A stretch of 64,000 bases of DNA, from NCBI GenBank assembly GCA_021323655.1, contig JAJPKO010000010.1:1-64000 (forward strand), read 5' to 3'. The notes beneath the pieces were generated by a model, which was given only the letters and a program-made list of their open reading frames with translations, ran no database searches and had not been told where the DNA came from. Made by a program: the position numbers and the translations under genes. This stretch comes from Acidobacteriaceae bacterium (GTDB lineage Bacteria; Acidobacteriota; Terriglobia; Terriglobales; Acidobacteriaceae). Shown here in pieces: positions 1 through 7,611 of this stretch (within the stretch, counting starts at the first letter, position 1; each line of letters opens with the position of its first letter).

Positions 1-259
1 CGCTTTGCCAGTGGTCCCCATGGCGACCACTGGCAAAACAACGTCAACCAACAACCTTCCTAAGTTCCAAGGAAGATCGAAAGTGCGAAACTTACTGGAC
101 ACTACCTCAATCAGCAGAATGTAAGTGAGAAACCTACACCATGCTCGACTCGCCACAGAGGATTCAACAAAGCAATGGTTCACGGCCACCTTCAACTGAA
201 GCATGGTGCGTCACTGGCTGAACTCGTCGGCAAACTTATCCTCGAAATTGACCCGAATT
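1..259. other. Non-coding left edge with inverted repeat
   Basis: No convincing gene is seen here. The only structured element is the perfect inverted repeat at 4-37. The rest is comparatively AT-rich and looks like decayed sequence; reading frames on both strands run for 20-30 plausible codons but have no start with a ribosome binding site. Confidence 0.4.
4..37. repeat. Perfect inverted repeat, 13-bp arms, 8-bp spacer
   Basis: The left arm TTTGCCAGTGGTC (4-16) and right arm GACCACTGGCAAA (25-37) are exact reverse complements, separated by CCCATGGC. The 13-8-13 layout totals 34 bp, the same geometry as the core sites of some tyrosine recombinases such as lox. It could equally be an operator or a stem-loop of a gene lying left of the window. 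No T-run follows, so a terminator is less likely. Confidence 0.75.
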
Positions 260-382
260 TCAACGAGAACAAATCCGCCAGACGAAATCCTCAGCCATAG
301 CAGCGCAGAACGGTTCGTGATCACCGCGGGCCCACGACTCCATAATCTGTTGCACAAGAGCTTTGTTGTCTATAGCGCTCAT
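260..382 (-). pseudogene. Truncated NTF2-like (SnoaL/ketosteroid isomerase-type) fragment
   Basis: A minus-strand frame starts at ATG 382, behind the good ribosome binding site GGAGAGGG, and reads 40 codons (MSAIDNKALVQQIMESWARG then DHEPFCAAMAEDFVWRICSR) before a TGA. The opening helix followed by W-A-R-G-D and F-x-x-x-M-A-E-D-F-V-W is typical of the N-terminus of NTF2-like/SnoaL-like proteins, which are usually 120-140 residues. The family C-terminal barrel is absent, so this is probably a gene remnant. The next frame stays open for about 20 codons after the stop, compatible with a frameshift. The family call is an inference from a short stretch. Confidence 0.4.
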
Positions 383-762
383 GAATCCCTCTCCGTTCAA
401 AAAAACGTCTCTCTTCATTCTCCAAAAGAGATTTGTGCTCTCTCTTTAGATTCTTCTTGTCACACCGGTTATTGCCGCGAAACGATGCTGGTAAACTCGG
501 ATCGTACGCTTCGGGTACCAGCAAACAAAACGCACACGAACATCCCCAGGCTAAAGGTTCTGTCCGGACTGGAGAAAACTCCGCGAGGCCGGCTGTTGCC
601 TTGTATTGCGGGATTGCGTCAAGCTCTTTGAAGGCACTGGTGAATGCGTTTGAGAGCCTCTACATGGTGCGAGGCTGAACTTCCTCATGAATCGGGGGAA
701 GTACAGGTCGTGGACACGGCGTGCAAGATGCTTTGGTAGGCAACTCCAGGGAGACGCTAAAT
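383..762. other. Intergenic, no gene supported
   Basis: About 380 bp lie between the NTF2-like remnant and the HxlR gene. Several short overlapping frames exist on both strands, but none has a recognisable protein pattern together with a ribosome binding site. The segment at 383-400 is the leader of the remnant. It may be decayed coding sequence. Confidence 0.4.
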
Positions 763-1104
763 TCAGGCAGGCTTGGGTCTAGGCAGGTTCGGCGGGACAC
801 CAAGATGCTTTGTACCCCAACTACACATCGCCTCCATGACCGGTATCAAGTCGCTTCCCGCATCGCTCAACATGTAGTCGACTCGGGGTGGAACTGCGTT
901 GGAGGCCAGCCGCTTAATAACTCCATCTGTTTCGAGTTCGCGCAGTTGTGCGGTTAAGACCTTCTCCGTCACACCAGGCAACAAATCCCGAATCTCCGCA
1001 AAGCGTCGAGTTCCGAACGACAGATGCCAGACGATCAGTACCTTCCATTTCCCTGCGAGGACATTCGAAGTTGCCTGCACTGGGCATCCGAAGTGCTCTT
1101 TCAT
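763..1104 (-). CDS. HxlR-family transcriptional regulator
   Basis: This 113-residue protein is a single winged-helix domain and the usual length for HxlR regulators. The hallmark segment is the early cysteine (C8) followed by GKWKVLIVWHLSFGTRRFAEI, then the recognition region VTEKVLTAQLRELETDGVI and the wing ending in Y-x-L-S-D-A-G. HxlR proteins bind DNA as dimers and commonly respond to electrophiles or redox stress through the N-terminal cysteine; no ligand can be assigned here. It starts with ATG at 1104 behind GGGGG. HxlR genes often sit divergent from their target, but the region to the right carries no gene for about 260 bp, so the target is not evident; the adjacent gene is the broken NTF2-like fragment. 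Confidence 0.9.
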   Translation of the reverse strand: MKEHFGCPVQATSNVLAGKWKVLIVWHLSFGTRRFAEIRDLLPGVTEKVLTAQLRELETDGVIKRLASNAVPPRVDYMLSDAGSDLIPVMEAMCSWGTKHLGVPPNLPRPKPA

Positions 1105-1362
1105 TTGACCCCCGAGCTTACAAAATTGTGCGTTCTTCCCAAACTGGTTGCTTGCATTTTATTCTTCATTCGCTATCAACGGAACCGCTGATTTCTCGAT
1201 TGCATAGTTGCAGTTTAGGAAATCAATGTCTTAAACCTTTTGATGTAAGCTTACGTCGACCGCGTTGAGAATGATCGTCAGGATTACGATGTCCAAGAAT
1301 TAGCGCGCTGCTCATGCAGTTAGCTTTTTAACGATTTTTACATTCAATCAAGGAGTCGGTGT

Positions 1363-1884
1363 GTGGAGATTCCCTCGAATCCGTTGGCAGTTCTCACCTT
1401 CATTTCCGCCCCAGCGGTTCTGACGAACGCATCCTGTGTGCTTCTGTTTGGTACGGGCAACCGTTATGGGCGAGCCGTAGACCGCGTGCATGAACTCGCC
1501 GACCTTATTGAACAGAACGCAGGCCTCGAGGAGGCGGAATTAAGGCTCCGTATCCGCCAACTCGAAGCTGGGGAAACTCGGACGATGCTAATCGTACGCG
1601 CACTGACGTGCTTCTACACCTCAGTCGCTTCATTTGTGGCCAGCACGCTGATTTCTCTGATTGGCGCGGTACTAGTTTCAAGTAGCAGCAGAGTTCCAGT
1701 TCCATTCATTTTTGCTGTTGCGTTCTTGGCAGGGACAGTCGGAGTCATCACCATGATTAGCGGCGCGGCAATGCTGGCGCGAGAGACGACATTCTCGTTC
1801 CGTGTTTTGCAGGAAGAAAAAAACTACCTCTCAGGACGTGTGAGTGAGCGCTTGTCGAAGCTCGCGCGGCCAATCTCCAACTAG
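1363..1884 (+). CDS. DUF2721-family membrane protein
   Basis: This 173-residue protein has a first hydrophobic stretch with LTFISAPAVLTNASCVLLFG, then a charged segment ending R-Y-G-R-A-V-D-R-V-H-E-L, then two strong membrane helices (about 88-112 and 118-142). This is the layout of DUF2721 inner-membrane proteins, whose function is unknown. The start is GTG at 1363, chosen because AAGGAG sits 7 nt upstream. It is followed after 29 bp by the isochorismatase-like gene on the same strand, so the two may be co-transcribed. Family assignment is by pattern; no role is inferred. Confidence 0.7.
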   Translation: MEIPSNPLAVLTFISAPAVLTNASCVLLFGTGNRYGRAVDRVHELADLIEQNAGLEEAELRLRIRQLEAGETRTMLIVRALTCFYTSVASFVASTLISLIGAVLVSSSSRVPVPFIFAVAFLAGTVGVITMISGAAMLARETTFSFRVLQEEKNYLSGRVSERLSKLARPISN

Positions 1885-1913
1885 CAAGAACACTATTGGA
1901 AAGGAACGGTGCT

Positions 1914-2498
1914 ATGGATAAGTCAACTCTAACAATAAGTCCTGAGGATGCGGTCGTTCTATTTGCCGACCTTCAGGCTGGAATTATCGAACTATCCGCA
2001 ACCAACTCGCTGGAGCGGGTCAGAAAGGCAGTCAAAGAATTGGCGAAGCTCGCCAAGCTCCTGCAAATCCCCGTTTTTGTTACGGGGGTTCGCGGCGAAA
2101 ATGGGGAACCCGCTAAGGTGATTCCGGAAGTTGGAGAGATACTTGGAGAACTGCCCACCCTTCATCGGACGACCTGTGATGCTTTTCAGAATGCGGAGAT
2201 TGTCTCGGCAATCAAGGGGACTGGTCGCAAGACCCTTCTGGTTTCCGGCGTTGCGACTGAACTTGCTGTTCAGCTTGCCGCGCTTGGTGGTGTCGACCAG
2301 GGATACAGGGTATATGTGGTGCTGGACGCATGTGGTGGCATGAACGAGCGCACTGAGCAGGCGGCGCTGTTCCGAATGAACAAGGCTGGCGCCACTACCG
2401 TGTCGGTCATGACTCTGGCTGGTGAACTGGCTGGCGATTTCCGCGACCCCAAAGCGCAGCAGGCTATTGGAATCGTTTATGAAATGGCGAAGGTGTGA
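1914..2498 (+). CDS. Isochorismatase-like (YcaC-type) hydrolase, cysteine replaced
   Basis: A 194-residue isochorismatase-like fold. The start is ATG 1914, because GGAAAGGAAC lies just upstream; an upstream TTG at 1896 would put that site inside the gene. The family Asp is present (D19 in VVLFADLQ), as is the later motif GVATEL at 112-117. The residue that carries the nucleophilic cysteine in cysteine hydrolases of this fold reads Ala118, and the region of the catalytic lysine reads H84-R85. True isochorismatases also lack the cysteine, but no siderophore or phenazine genes are nearby. Substrate is unknown, and hydrolase activity is doubtful. It overlaps the next gene by 20 bp, so translation is probably coupled. 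Confidence 0.8.
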   Translation: MDKSTLTISPEDAVVLFADLQAGIIELSATNSLERVRKAVKELAKLAKLLQIPVFVTGVRGENGEPAKVIPEVGEILGELPTLHRTTCDAFQNAEIVSAIKGTGRKTLLVSGVATELAVQLAALGGVDQGYRVYVVLDACGGMNERTEQAALFRMNKAGATTVSVMTLAGELAGDFRDPKAQQAIGIVYEMAKV

Positions 2499-3186
2499 GC
2501 GGCACCTGGTCCGAATAGATTCCGTCCGGCCATTGGTTCGAACGATTGCCGTTCTGCTGTCGTTGGTGTCAGCAGGAACTTTTGCAGGGGCGCAGGATTT
2601 CCAATCTTGGAGTGAACTCGACTTCACTGCCTCGTGGAAAAAGGTCGACCTCCTAATTCCGCTGCTTGCGCGGGTTGATTCAAGCCTGCCGAATCCACAG
2701 CTTGCCGCAACAGGAGTGACGGCCGACATCCCCCTGCATGGGCACCTTACACTCACCGGCGGATACCTTTTCGCAGTGGTTCCGCAGCAATCGCTAGACG
2801 TGCATCTGCCGCTCATCGCACTATCCCCAACGTTTCGGCTCCACCGTTTTATGCTGGCTGACCGCAACCGTTTCGAGAAGCTTATCGGGTTCGGGAACTC
2901 GCCTGTGCGTTATCGAAACCGGTTTCTGCTCGACGCACCGTTCGGAACAAAGGAGCGTTCGCACGCATTCGTTGACGACGAAATTATTTTCAATCTCACA
3001 GCGGGCAACTGGAACCAGAATCGGTTCCAAATAGGGAGCGGGCTGCAACTAACCCAACGGATTTCTCTTGACGTCTACTACCTCCGAAGAAACCTAAGCG
3101 GACACGTTTCCACGCAGAATGTGCTCGGCACCGCGCTGAGAATAAATTTAAAACCCTGGAAGGAAAGAATCGCAAGCAACGATTGA
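2479..3186 (+). CDS. DUF2490-like putative outer-membrane protein
   Basis: This 235-residue protein starts at ATG 2479, giving a basic N-terminus followed by a hydrophobic segment (VRTIAVLLSLVSAGTFAGAQ) that looks like a signal peptide. The mature part alternates polar and hydrophobic residues in short strands and contains RYRNRFLLD and a C-terminal strand pattern ending in INLKPW, as in DUF2490 beta-barrel proteins of unknown function. An upstream in-frame start at 2422 would lie deep within the preceding gene and lacks support. It overlaps the isochorismatase-like gene by 20 bp. The family call is moderate; no substrate can be named. Confidence 0.6.
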   Translation: MKWRRCERHLVRIDSVRPLVRTIAVLLSLVSAGTFAGAQDFQSWSELDFTASWKKVDLLIPLLARVDSSLPNPQLAATGVTADIPLHGHLTLTGGYLFAVVPQQSLDVHLPLIALSPTFRLHRFMLADRNRFEKLIGFGNSPVRYRNRFLLDAPFGTKERSHAFVDDEIIFNLTAGNWNQNRFQIGSGLQLTQRISLDVYYLRRNLSGHVSTQNVLGTALRINLKPWKERIASND

Positions 3187-3228
3187 ATTCTCCAATAGGC
3201 GCCGGAAATTAGCCTTTGTCGGCGTATT

Positions 3229-4623
3229 CTAGACCCCAGTCGCCGCCAGAACCCCTGCTCCGGCATGCTCCTTTTCCACCGCCGCGACGCACTCTTCCAG
3301 AATATCGAGCGCAATCTCCGCCTCATGCTCATTCACAACCAGCGGCGGAGCCAGCCGGATCGAGGTCTCTCCGCAGCCCAGAATCAGCAGCCCCCGCTCA
3401 AAGGCCAAGTCCACAATCCGGTCGCGCCATTCTCCCGCCACCTCGCGCGTAGACGGGTCTTTCACAATCTCGATGCCGATCATCAGACCGCGCCCGCGCA
3501 CATCGCCTACAATTGCGTGCCGCGCCGGCCACCCATGCAGGCGCGAAAGCATCTGCTCGCCTACCTTCGCAGCATTGGCAATTCCCTCGCGTTCGAGAAT
3601 CTCCATCGTCGCCAGCGCCGCCGCAATCGAGACCGGGTTTCCGCCAAAGGTCGAAGCGTGCGAGCCCGGCTTCCAGTCCATGATCTCCGCGCGTGTCATG
3701 CAGATACCCAGCGGCATTCCTGAAGCGATGCCCTTGGCACTGCACACAATGTCCGGCTGCACGCCCGAGTGCTCAATCGCCCACCATTTGCCCGTGCGTC
3801 CCGCACCCGACTGCACCTCATCGGCCACCAGCAGAATGCCGTACTTGTCGCAGATGCGCCGCAGCTCGCGCAAAAACACATCCGGGGCCACAAGGTAACC
3901 GCCCTCGCCCTGAATCGGTTCAACAAAGATCGCGGCCACCTCTTCCGGCGGCAGGTTCGTCTTGAACAGCCGGTCTTCAATGTACCGGGCGCATCCCAGC
4001 GCATATTTTTCCTGCTCTTTCGCATCTCCGCAACAGCCCCGGTAAAGGTTTGGATATGGCACATGCGTCACTCCCGGCACCAGCGGAGCAAAGCGGCGGC
4101 GCTGCTGCGGCTTCGACGCCGTCAGAGAAAGCGCGCCCATCGTACGTCCATGGAACGCCCCCAGAAACGCAATGATGTGCTGGCGTCCCGTATGGTAGCG
4201 GGCAATCTTCAGCGCGCACTCCACCGCCTCCGCCCCAGAGTTGCCATAGTAAAAGCGGTGCGGCCCCGGCATCGGCGCAATCGCAGACAGGCGCTCCGCC
4301 AGCGTCACCAGCGACTCGTAATAAAAGTCTGTCCCCGATATATGGATCAGCTCCGCCGCCTGCTTCTGGATCGCCGCCACCACCTCCGGATGACAATGCC
4401 CCGTCGAAGTCACGGCAATGCCCGCGGCAAAATCCAGAAACTCATTCCCGTCCACATCCGTCACCCGCACGCCCTTGCCGCTCTTCGCCACCAGTGGATA
4501 CGAACGCGTATAGCTGGGCGAGATCAGTCGGTCATCTTCGGCAACAATCCGCCTGGCATTCGGCCCCGGCAACGGCCCATTCAACTTCGGCCCAAATTTC
4601 TTCAGAATTTCAGTGCTCTGCAT
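3229..4623 (-). CDS. Class III PLP-dependent aminotransferase (GABA/acetylornithine type)
   Basis: A full-length 464-residue fold-type I aminotransferase. Recognisable elements are the substrate-entry glycine segment DVDGNEFLDFAAGIAVTSTG (56-75), the PLP phosphate loop GNSGAEA (127-133), FHGRT near 157, the EPIQGEGG loop (235-242), the DEVQSG aspartate (268-273) and the Schiff-base lysine K297 in CSAKGIASGMPLG, then HASTFGGNPV. Enzymes of this class move an amino group from omega-amino donors such as 4-aminobutyrate or N-acetylornithine to a keto acid in the cytoplasm. No arg or gab genes adjoin it, so the donor cannot be fixed. The stop is convergent with the DUF2490-like gene, 42 bp apart. 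Confidence 0.9.
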   Translation of the reverse strand: MQSTEILKKFGPKLNGPLPGPNARRIVAEDDRLISPSYTRSYPLVAKSGKGVRVTDVDGNEFLDFAAGIAVTSTGHCHPEVVAAIQKQAAELIHISGTDFYYESLVTLAERLSAIAPMPGPHRFYYGNSGAEAVECALKIARYHTGRQHIIAFLGAFHGRTMGALSLTASKPQQRRRFAPLVPGVTHVPYPNLYRGCCGDAKEQEKYALGCARYIEDRLFKTNLPPEEVAAIFVEPIQGEGGYLVAPDVFLRELRRICDKYGILLVADEVQSGAGRTGKWWAIEHSGVQPDIVCSAKGIASGMPLGICMTRAEIMDWKPGSHASTFGGNPVSIAAALATMEILEREGIANAAKVGEQMLSRLHGWPARHAIVGDVRGRGLMIGIEIVKDPSTREVAGEWRDRIVDLAFERGLLILGCGETSIRLAPPLVVNEHEAEIALDILEECVAAVEKEHAGAGVLAATGV

Positions 4624-4701
4624 CTTTTTTCTCCTGTGCTGATCATCGACTTATTGTTGTGGCAGGTCTGTCATCCATTGAATGCACCACTCTGTCTTTT
4701 T

Positions 4702-4736
4702 CATCCTGAGCGGAGCGCAGCGTATCGAAGGACCTG
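4702..4736. repeat. Dispersed intergenic repeat (TCATCCTGAGCG type)
   Basis: TCATCCTGAGCGGAGCGCAG and following bases match a short repeat often seen between acidobacterial genes. The same 12-base core occurs at about 7530 and 40634, and a shortened form (GTCATCCTGC) at 41570. Function unknown. Confidence 0.6.
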
Positions 4737-5040
4737 CATTCCTGATAGGGAGAAAGTCTCTCTTCTGGCATGACACGCCGCAGATAGAGGAGCGCCACGG
4801 GCAGCGGTGACTAGTCACTGCCGAAGAGGCTAGGTCGTGTGCGGGTAGGCAGAACGCGAAGATGCTTGCGGGGAGCAATGGCGCGCGCAAAAGACCGGCT
4901 CCAGCTATGCATGCCGACCACAGCGCCGGAAATATGCTCTTTGCTGCGCATCCTGTTCCTGAGAATAGCACGTCAGCTGCCAGGCAGAAAAGCGAAAGAT
5001 ACACAAAGGTTGCGTCGCAGTTTGGGTTTGTTTTGAAGGG

Positions 5041-5080
5041 GCACAGCTTCAGCTGTGCCGAAACGGGGTGGCTTTAGCCC
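5041..5080. repeat. REP-like palindromic element
   Basis: GCACAGCT-TC-AGCTGTGC (5041-5058) is a perfect 8-bp hairpin, followed 11 bp later by GGCTTTAGCCC (5070-5080). Such paired elements resemble REP sequences. No transposase gene is nearby. Confidence 0.5.
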
Positions 5081-5125
5081 GTGTAAATAGAAGAGTTTAG
5101 CAGGAAATATAGAGGGTCTGAAAAA

Positions 5126-6046
5126 TCAGGCGGTCACCAGTGAGGTAGCACCGACAGCGACCGTTTTCGCCTTCGTCTTTTCCGTTGCCAGCGTCACCAG
5201 CTTCCAGGCCGAGCGGTCTTTGAGCAGCCGTGCCACCAGCGCAGTGTGCATGGCGTGTCCGGCGCGCTCCGCCACCACACGGCCCAGAATCTGTCGTCCG
5301 GCCAGCGCCAGATCGCCGATAAGATCCAGCACCTTGTGGCGAACAAACTCATCGTCAAAGCGCAGCGGCCCATTGACCACACCCTTACGGGTAAGAATGA
5401 TGGCACTCAATTCAGAAACGCCGCGAATCAGTCCCATATTGTGCAGCATCTGCTCGTCTTCCTTGTAGCCAAAAGTGCGCGCCGGGGCAATCTGGTTCCC
5501 GTAATTACCTGCGGCCAGATCTACGGCAAAGGCCTGCTGTCCAATAGGAGACGGAAAATCAATGTGGTAGGAAACGTTGTACCCTTCACCGGGATACACA
5601 CCGATAAATTTGTCACCCTCGCGCACTTCCACTTTTTTCAAAATACGCAGATACTCACGCTTGCGCCGCTGCGTCTTCACACCCACCTGCTCAAAGGCCT
5701 CGATATAAGGCAGCGCGCTGCCATCCAAGATCGGAAGCTCAAGATTGTCCAGCTCGACAATGGCATTATCAATTCCGCGTCCAATAAATGCGGAGAGCAA
5801 GTGTTCCGTCGTCGAGATAAGGACGCTCTGCCGCATCAGGCTCGTGGCATAGCTCACCTTGGCAATGTTGCGGCACGTCGCCGGAACTTCAAAGTTGTCC
5901 AGGTCCGTTCTGCGAAAGACAATGCCGGAACCGGCAGGCGCAGGAAGCAGACGCATCCGCACAGGCGCGCCACTGTGGAGCCCTACGCCGGAAAATTCGA
6001 CCGGGGCAGCAATCGTCTGCTCAAAGTGCAACAATGGATCGGGCAA
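5126..6046 (-). CDS. lpxC: UDP-3-O-acyl-N-acetylglucosamine deacetylase LpxC
   Basis: LpxC is the committed zinc amidase of lipid A synthesis. It removes acetate from UDP-3-O-acyl-GlcNAc in the cytoplasm, so the cell builds lipopolysaccharide. The 306-residue length is standard. The first domain carries GVGLHSG (20-26) and the zinc ligand H82 in STTEHLLSA; the second carries RHKVLDLIGDLAL with zinc ligands H237 and D241 and the catalytic histidine in RAGHAMH near 264-267. The start is TTG at 6046, preceded by GGAG at a 7-nt spacing; no ATG is available. It is a single gene here, without the acidobacterial lpx or fab neighbours. The C-terminus is about ten residues longer than the minimal enzyme. 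Confidence 0.97.
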   Translation of the reverse strand: MPDPLLHFEQTIAAPVEFSGVGLHSGAPVRMRLLPAPAGSGIVFRRTDLDNFEVPATCRNIAKVSYATSLMRQSVLISTTEHLLSAFIGRGIDNAIVELDNLELPILDGSALPYIEAFEQVGVKTQRRKREYLRILKKVEVREGDKFIGVYPGEGYNVSYHIDFPSPIGQQAFAVDLAAGNYGNQIAPARTFGYKEDEQMLHNMGLIRGVSELSAIILTRKGVVNGPLRFDDEFVRHKVLDLIGDLALAGRQILGRVVAERAGHAMHTALVARLLKDRSAWKLVTLATEKTKAKTVAVGATSLVTA

Positions 6047-6194
6047 AAATGACTCCAGAAAAAATGAAATGATTGCTCGATTTCTTTCTTTAACGACATA
6101 GACTACTTCGGAGGGCGAAAGTTTCGTTGTTGTAAATTTGCCACAACACAGTGGCAGAACCGCACCGCATCCTAAAAATGTGCATGGGTTGTAA

Positions 6195-7352
6195 ATGGTT
6201 GAACAAACAGGCAGTTACCGTATAGATACCCTGTTGGCAAAGGCCGCATCCCACGGTAAGCCATTGCTCGTTCTGCTTCAGGAGATGGTCGAGATCGAGT
6301 CCCCGAGCGATGATAAGTCCGCTGTGGACCGCTGCGTGGCCTTCGTTGCAAAGCAATGCGAGCGCACCGGAGGCCGTGTTCGCCTCCACAAGCAGAAAAT
6401 CTTCGGCGATCTGCTGGAGGCGCGCTTTGGCCCGAAGAAGAGCGCGCAGAAACCTGTCCTTCTGCTGGGACATTTGGATACGGTCTGGCCTCTCGGAACA
6501 CTAAAGAGTATGCCCTTTCGCGTAGCCAAAGGACGCGTGTGGGGGCCAGGCGTCCTGGACATGAAGGCGGGAGTGGCCATGGCTTTGACTGCCATCTCGC
6601 TCCTGCAGGAAGAAAACCGGCTGAAGCGTCCTGTGATTCTGCTGCTCAACAGCGATGAAGAAGTGGGCAGCACAGCATCGCGTTCGGTAACCGAGAAGCT
6701 GGCGCTCGAATGCGAGGCCGTCTATGTTCTGGAACCGGCGCAGGGACTGGAAGGTGCATACAAGACCTCACGCAAGGGAGTTGGCAACTATCGCGTGAGT
6801 GTAAAGGGCGTGGCCGCGCACAGCGGGGTGGATTTTGAGCGCGGGCACAGCGCCATCGCCGAACTTGCACGGCAGATCGTGCGTATGACAGGTTTCACCG
6901 ATTTAGAACGTGGAACGACCGTGAATGTTGGAACCATTCAGGGAGGAACGCGATCTAACGTAATAGCAGCCGAGGCCCATGCTGAAGTGGATGTACGGAT
7001 TGTGAGGGCCAGAGATGCGGCGCGCGTGGAGAAACAATTTCGTTCCCTGCGCGTCTTTGATAACAAGTGCAGTCTGCACGTTGAAGGCGGACTGAACCGT
7101 CCTCCGATGGAGCGCACGCGCGGAACGGTCGCGCTCTACAAGCGGGCCGCAGCCTGTGCCCGCGCGCTTGGATTTGCATTGCAGGAAGCGGCCACGGGAG
7201 GCGGTTCAGACGGCAACTTCACCTCCGCCCTGGGCGTGCCTACATTAGACGGAATGGGAGCAGTAGGAGAAGGCGCACACGCCGCGCACGAATCCATCCT
7301 GCTCGAACACCTGGCGCCGCGAACGGCCCTGCTGGCAGCCATGCTGGAATGA
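6195..7352 (+). CDS. M20-family zinc peptidase (carboxypeptidase G2-like)
   Basis: This 385-residue protein has the di-zinc M20 layout: GHLDTVWPLG (first metal His and catalytic Asp), GPGVLDMKAG (bridging Asp), SDEEVGS (catalytic Glu pair) and a C-terminal ligand in GEGAHAAHESI. A dimerisation domain lies between, with GVAAHSG and GTRSNVIAAEAHAEVDVR. The GHLDTVWP pattern is closest to glutamate carboxypeptidases and related deacylases that cut the bond to a C-terminal or N-acyl amino acid. No signal peptide is seen, so it probably acts in the cytoplasm. It is divergent from lpxC with 148 bp between, and 7 bp upstream of a short membrane-protein gene. Substrate is unknown. Confidence 0.9.
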   Translation: MVEQTGSYRIDTLLAKAASHGKPLLVLLQEMVEIESPSDDKSAVDRCVAFVAKQCERTGGRVRLHKQKIFGDLLEARFGPKKSAQKPVLLLGHLDTVWPLGTLKSMPFRVAKGRVWGPGVLDMKAGVAMALTAISLLQEENRLKRPVILLLNSDEEVGSTASRSVTEKLALECEAVYVLEPAQGLEGAYKTSRKGVGNYRVSVKGVAAHSGVDFERGHSAIAELARQIVRMTGFTDLERGTTVNVGTIQGGTRSNVIAAEAHAEVDVRIVRARDAARVEKQFRSLRVFDNKCSLHVEGGLNRPPMERTRGTVALYKRAAACARALGFALQEAATGGGSDGNFTSALGVPTLDGMGAVGEGAHAAHESILLEHLAPRTALLAAMLE

Positions 7353-7359
7353 GGTCCTG

Positions 7360-7506
7360 ATGCTGAAGTTCATTGAATTCGCACTGCTGGCCGTATCCCT
7401 GCTGATCGTCTTCGGACTGGTCACCGTTTCCCCCTGCGCGGAAGCCTCTCTGCCCGAGACCACGGAAAGCGGCGAGGTAGAAGCCCCGGCACTCCCCAAG
7501 CTGTAA
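7360..7506 (+). CDS. 48-residue putative membrane protein
   Basis: ATG 7360 is preceded by GAGG at a spacing of about 5 nt and opens a 48-residue frame: MLKFIEFALLAVSLLIVFGL, then VTVSPCAEASLPETTE and an acidic tail ending in PALPKL. It has one strong hydrophobic helix at 8-25 and a polar, acidic C-terminus. It could be a single-span membrane peptide or a small exported protein with a cleavable signal (cysteine at 26 does not fit a clear lipobox). It lies 7 bp after the M20 peptidase and is probably translated from the same message. No family was recognised. The start and ribosome site support expression, not function. Confidence 0.55.
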   Translation: MLKFIEFALLAVSLLIVFGLVTVSPCAEASLPETTESGEVEAPALPKL

Positions 7507-7527
7507 CGGGGTTTTATCCCCATCACA

Positions 7528-7562
7528 TTTTCATCCTGAGCGTAGCGCCGCAGGCGCGCCGA
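7528..7562. repeat. Dispersed intergenic repeat copy
   Basis: TTTTCATCCTGAGCGTAGCG, followed by a G/C-rich stretch, is a second copy of the TCATCCTGAGCG element seen at 4702. It lies between the short membrane-protein gene and gltX. Confidence 0.55.
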
Positions 7563-7611
7563 CTTGCTGACCCGCTGAATCGCTTCCGTTCCTGATACCC
7601 TCAAATCAGTT

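Larger units (their letters stand above)
4624..5125. other. 500-bp intergenic region with dispersed repeats
   Basis: No gene is supported. The segment carries two repeat-like elements: TCATCCTGAGCG near 4702, which recurs at other intergenic sites in the window, and a hairpin with a GGCTTTAGCCC element at 5041-5080. It separates two minus-strand genes, so it must also hold the promoter of the aminotransferase, which was not identified. A minus-strand frame across 4651-5004 has a leader-like start but no conserved features. Confidence 0.5.

Noticed and set aside
4-37. Left-edge inverted repeat as rho-independent terminator
   Set aside because: The stem is followed by CAAAACAACG and preceded by CGC, with no T-run on either strand apart from three bases.
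203-631. 142-codon plus-strand frame near the left edge
   Set aside because: No ribosome site or recognisable pattern; the minus-strand NTF2-like start at 382 is better supported.
4651-5004. Minus-strand frame with a leader-like N-terminus
   Set aside because: It spans dispersed repeats and lacks conserved features.
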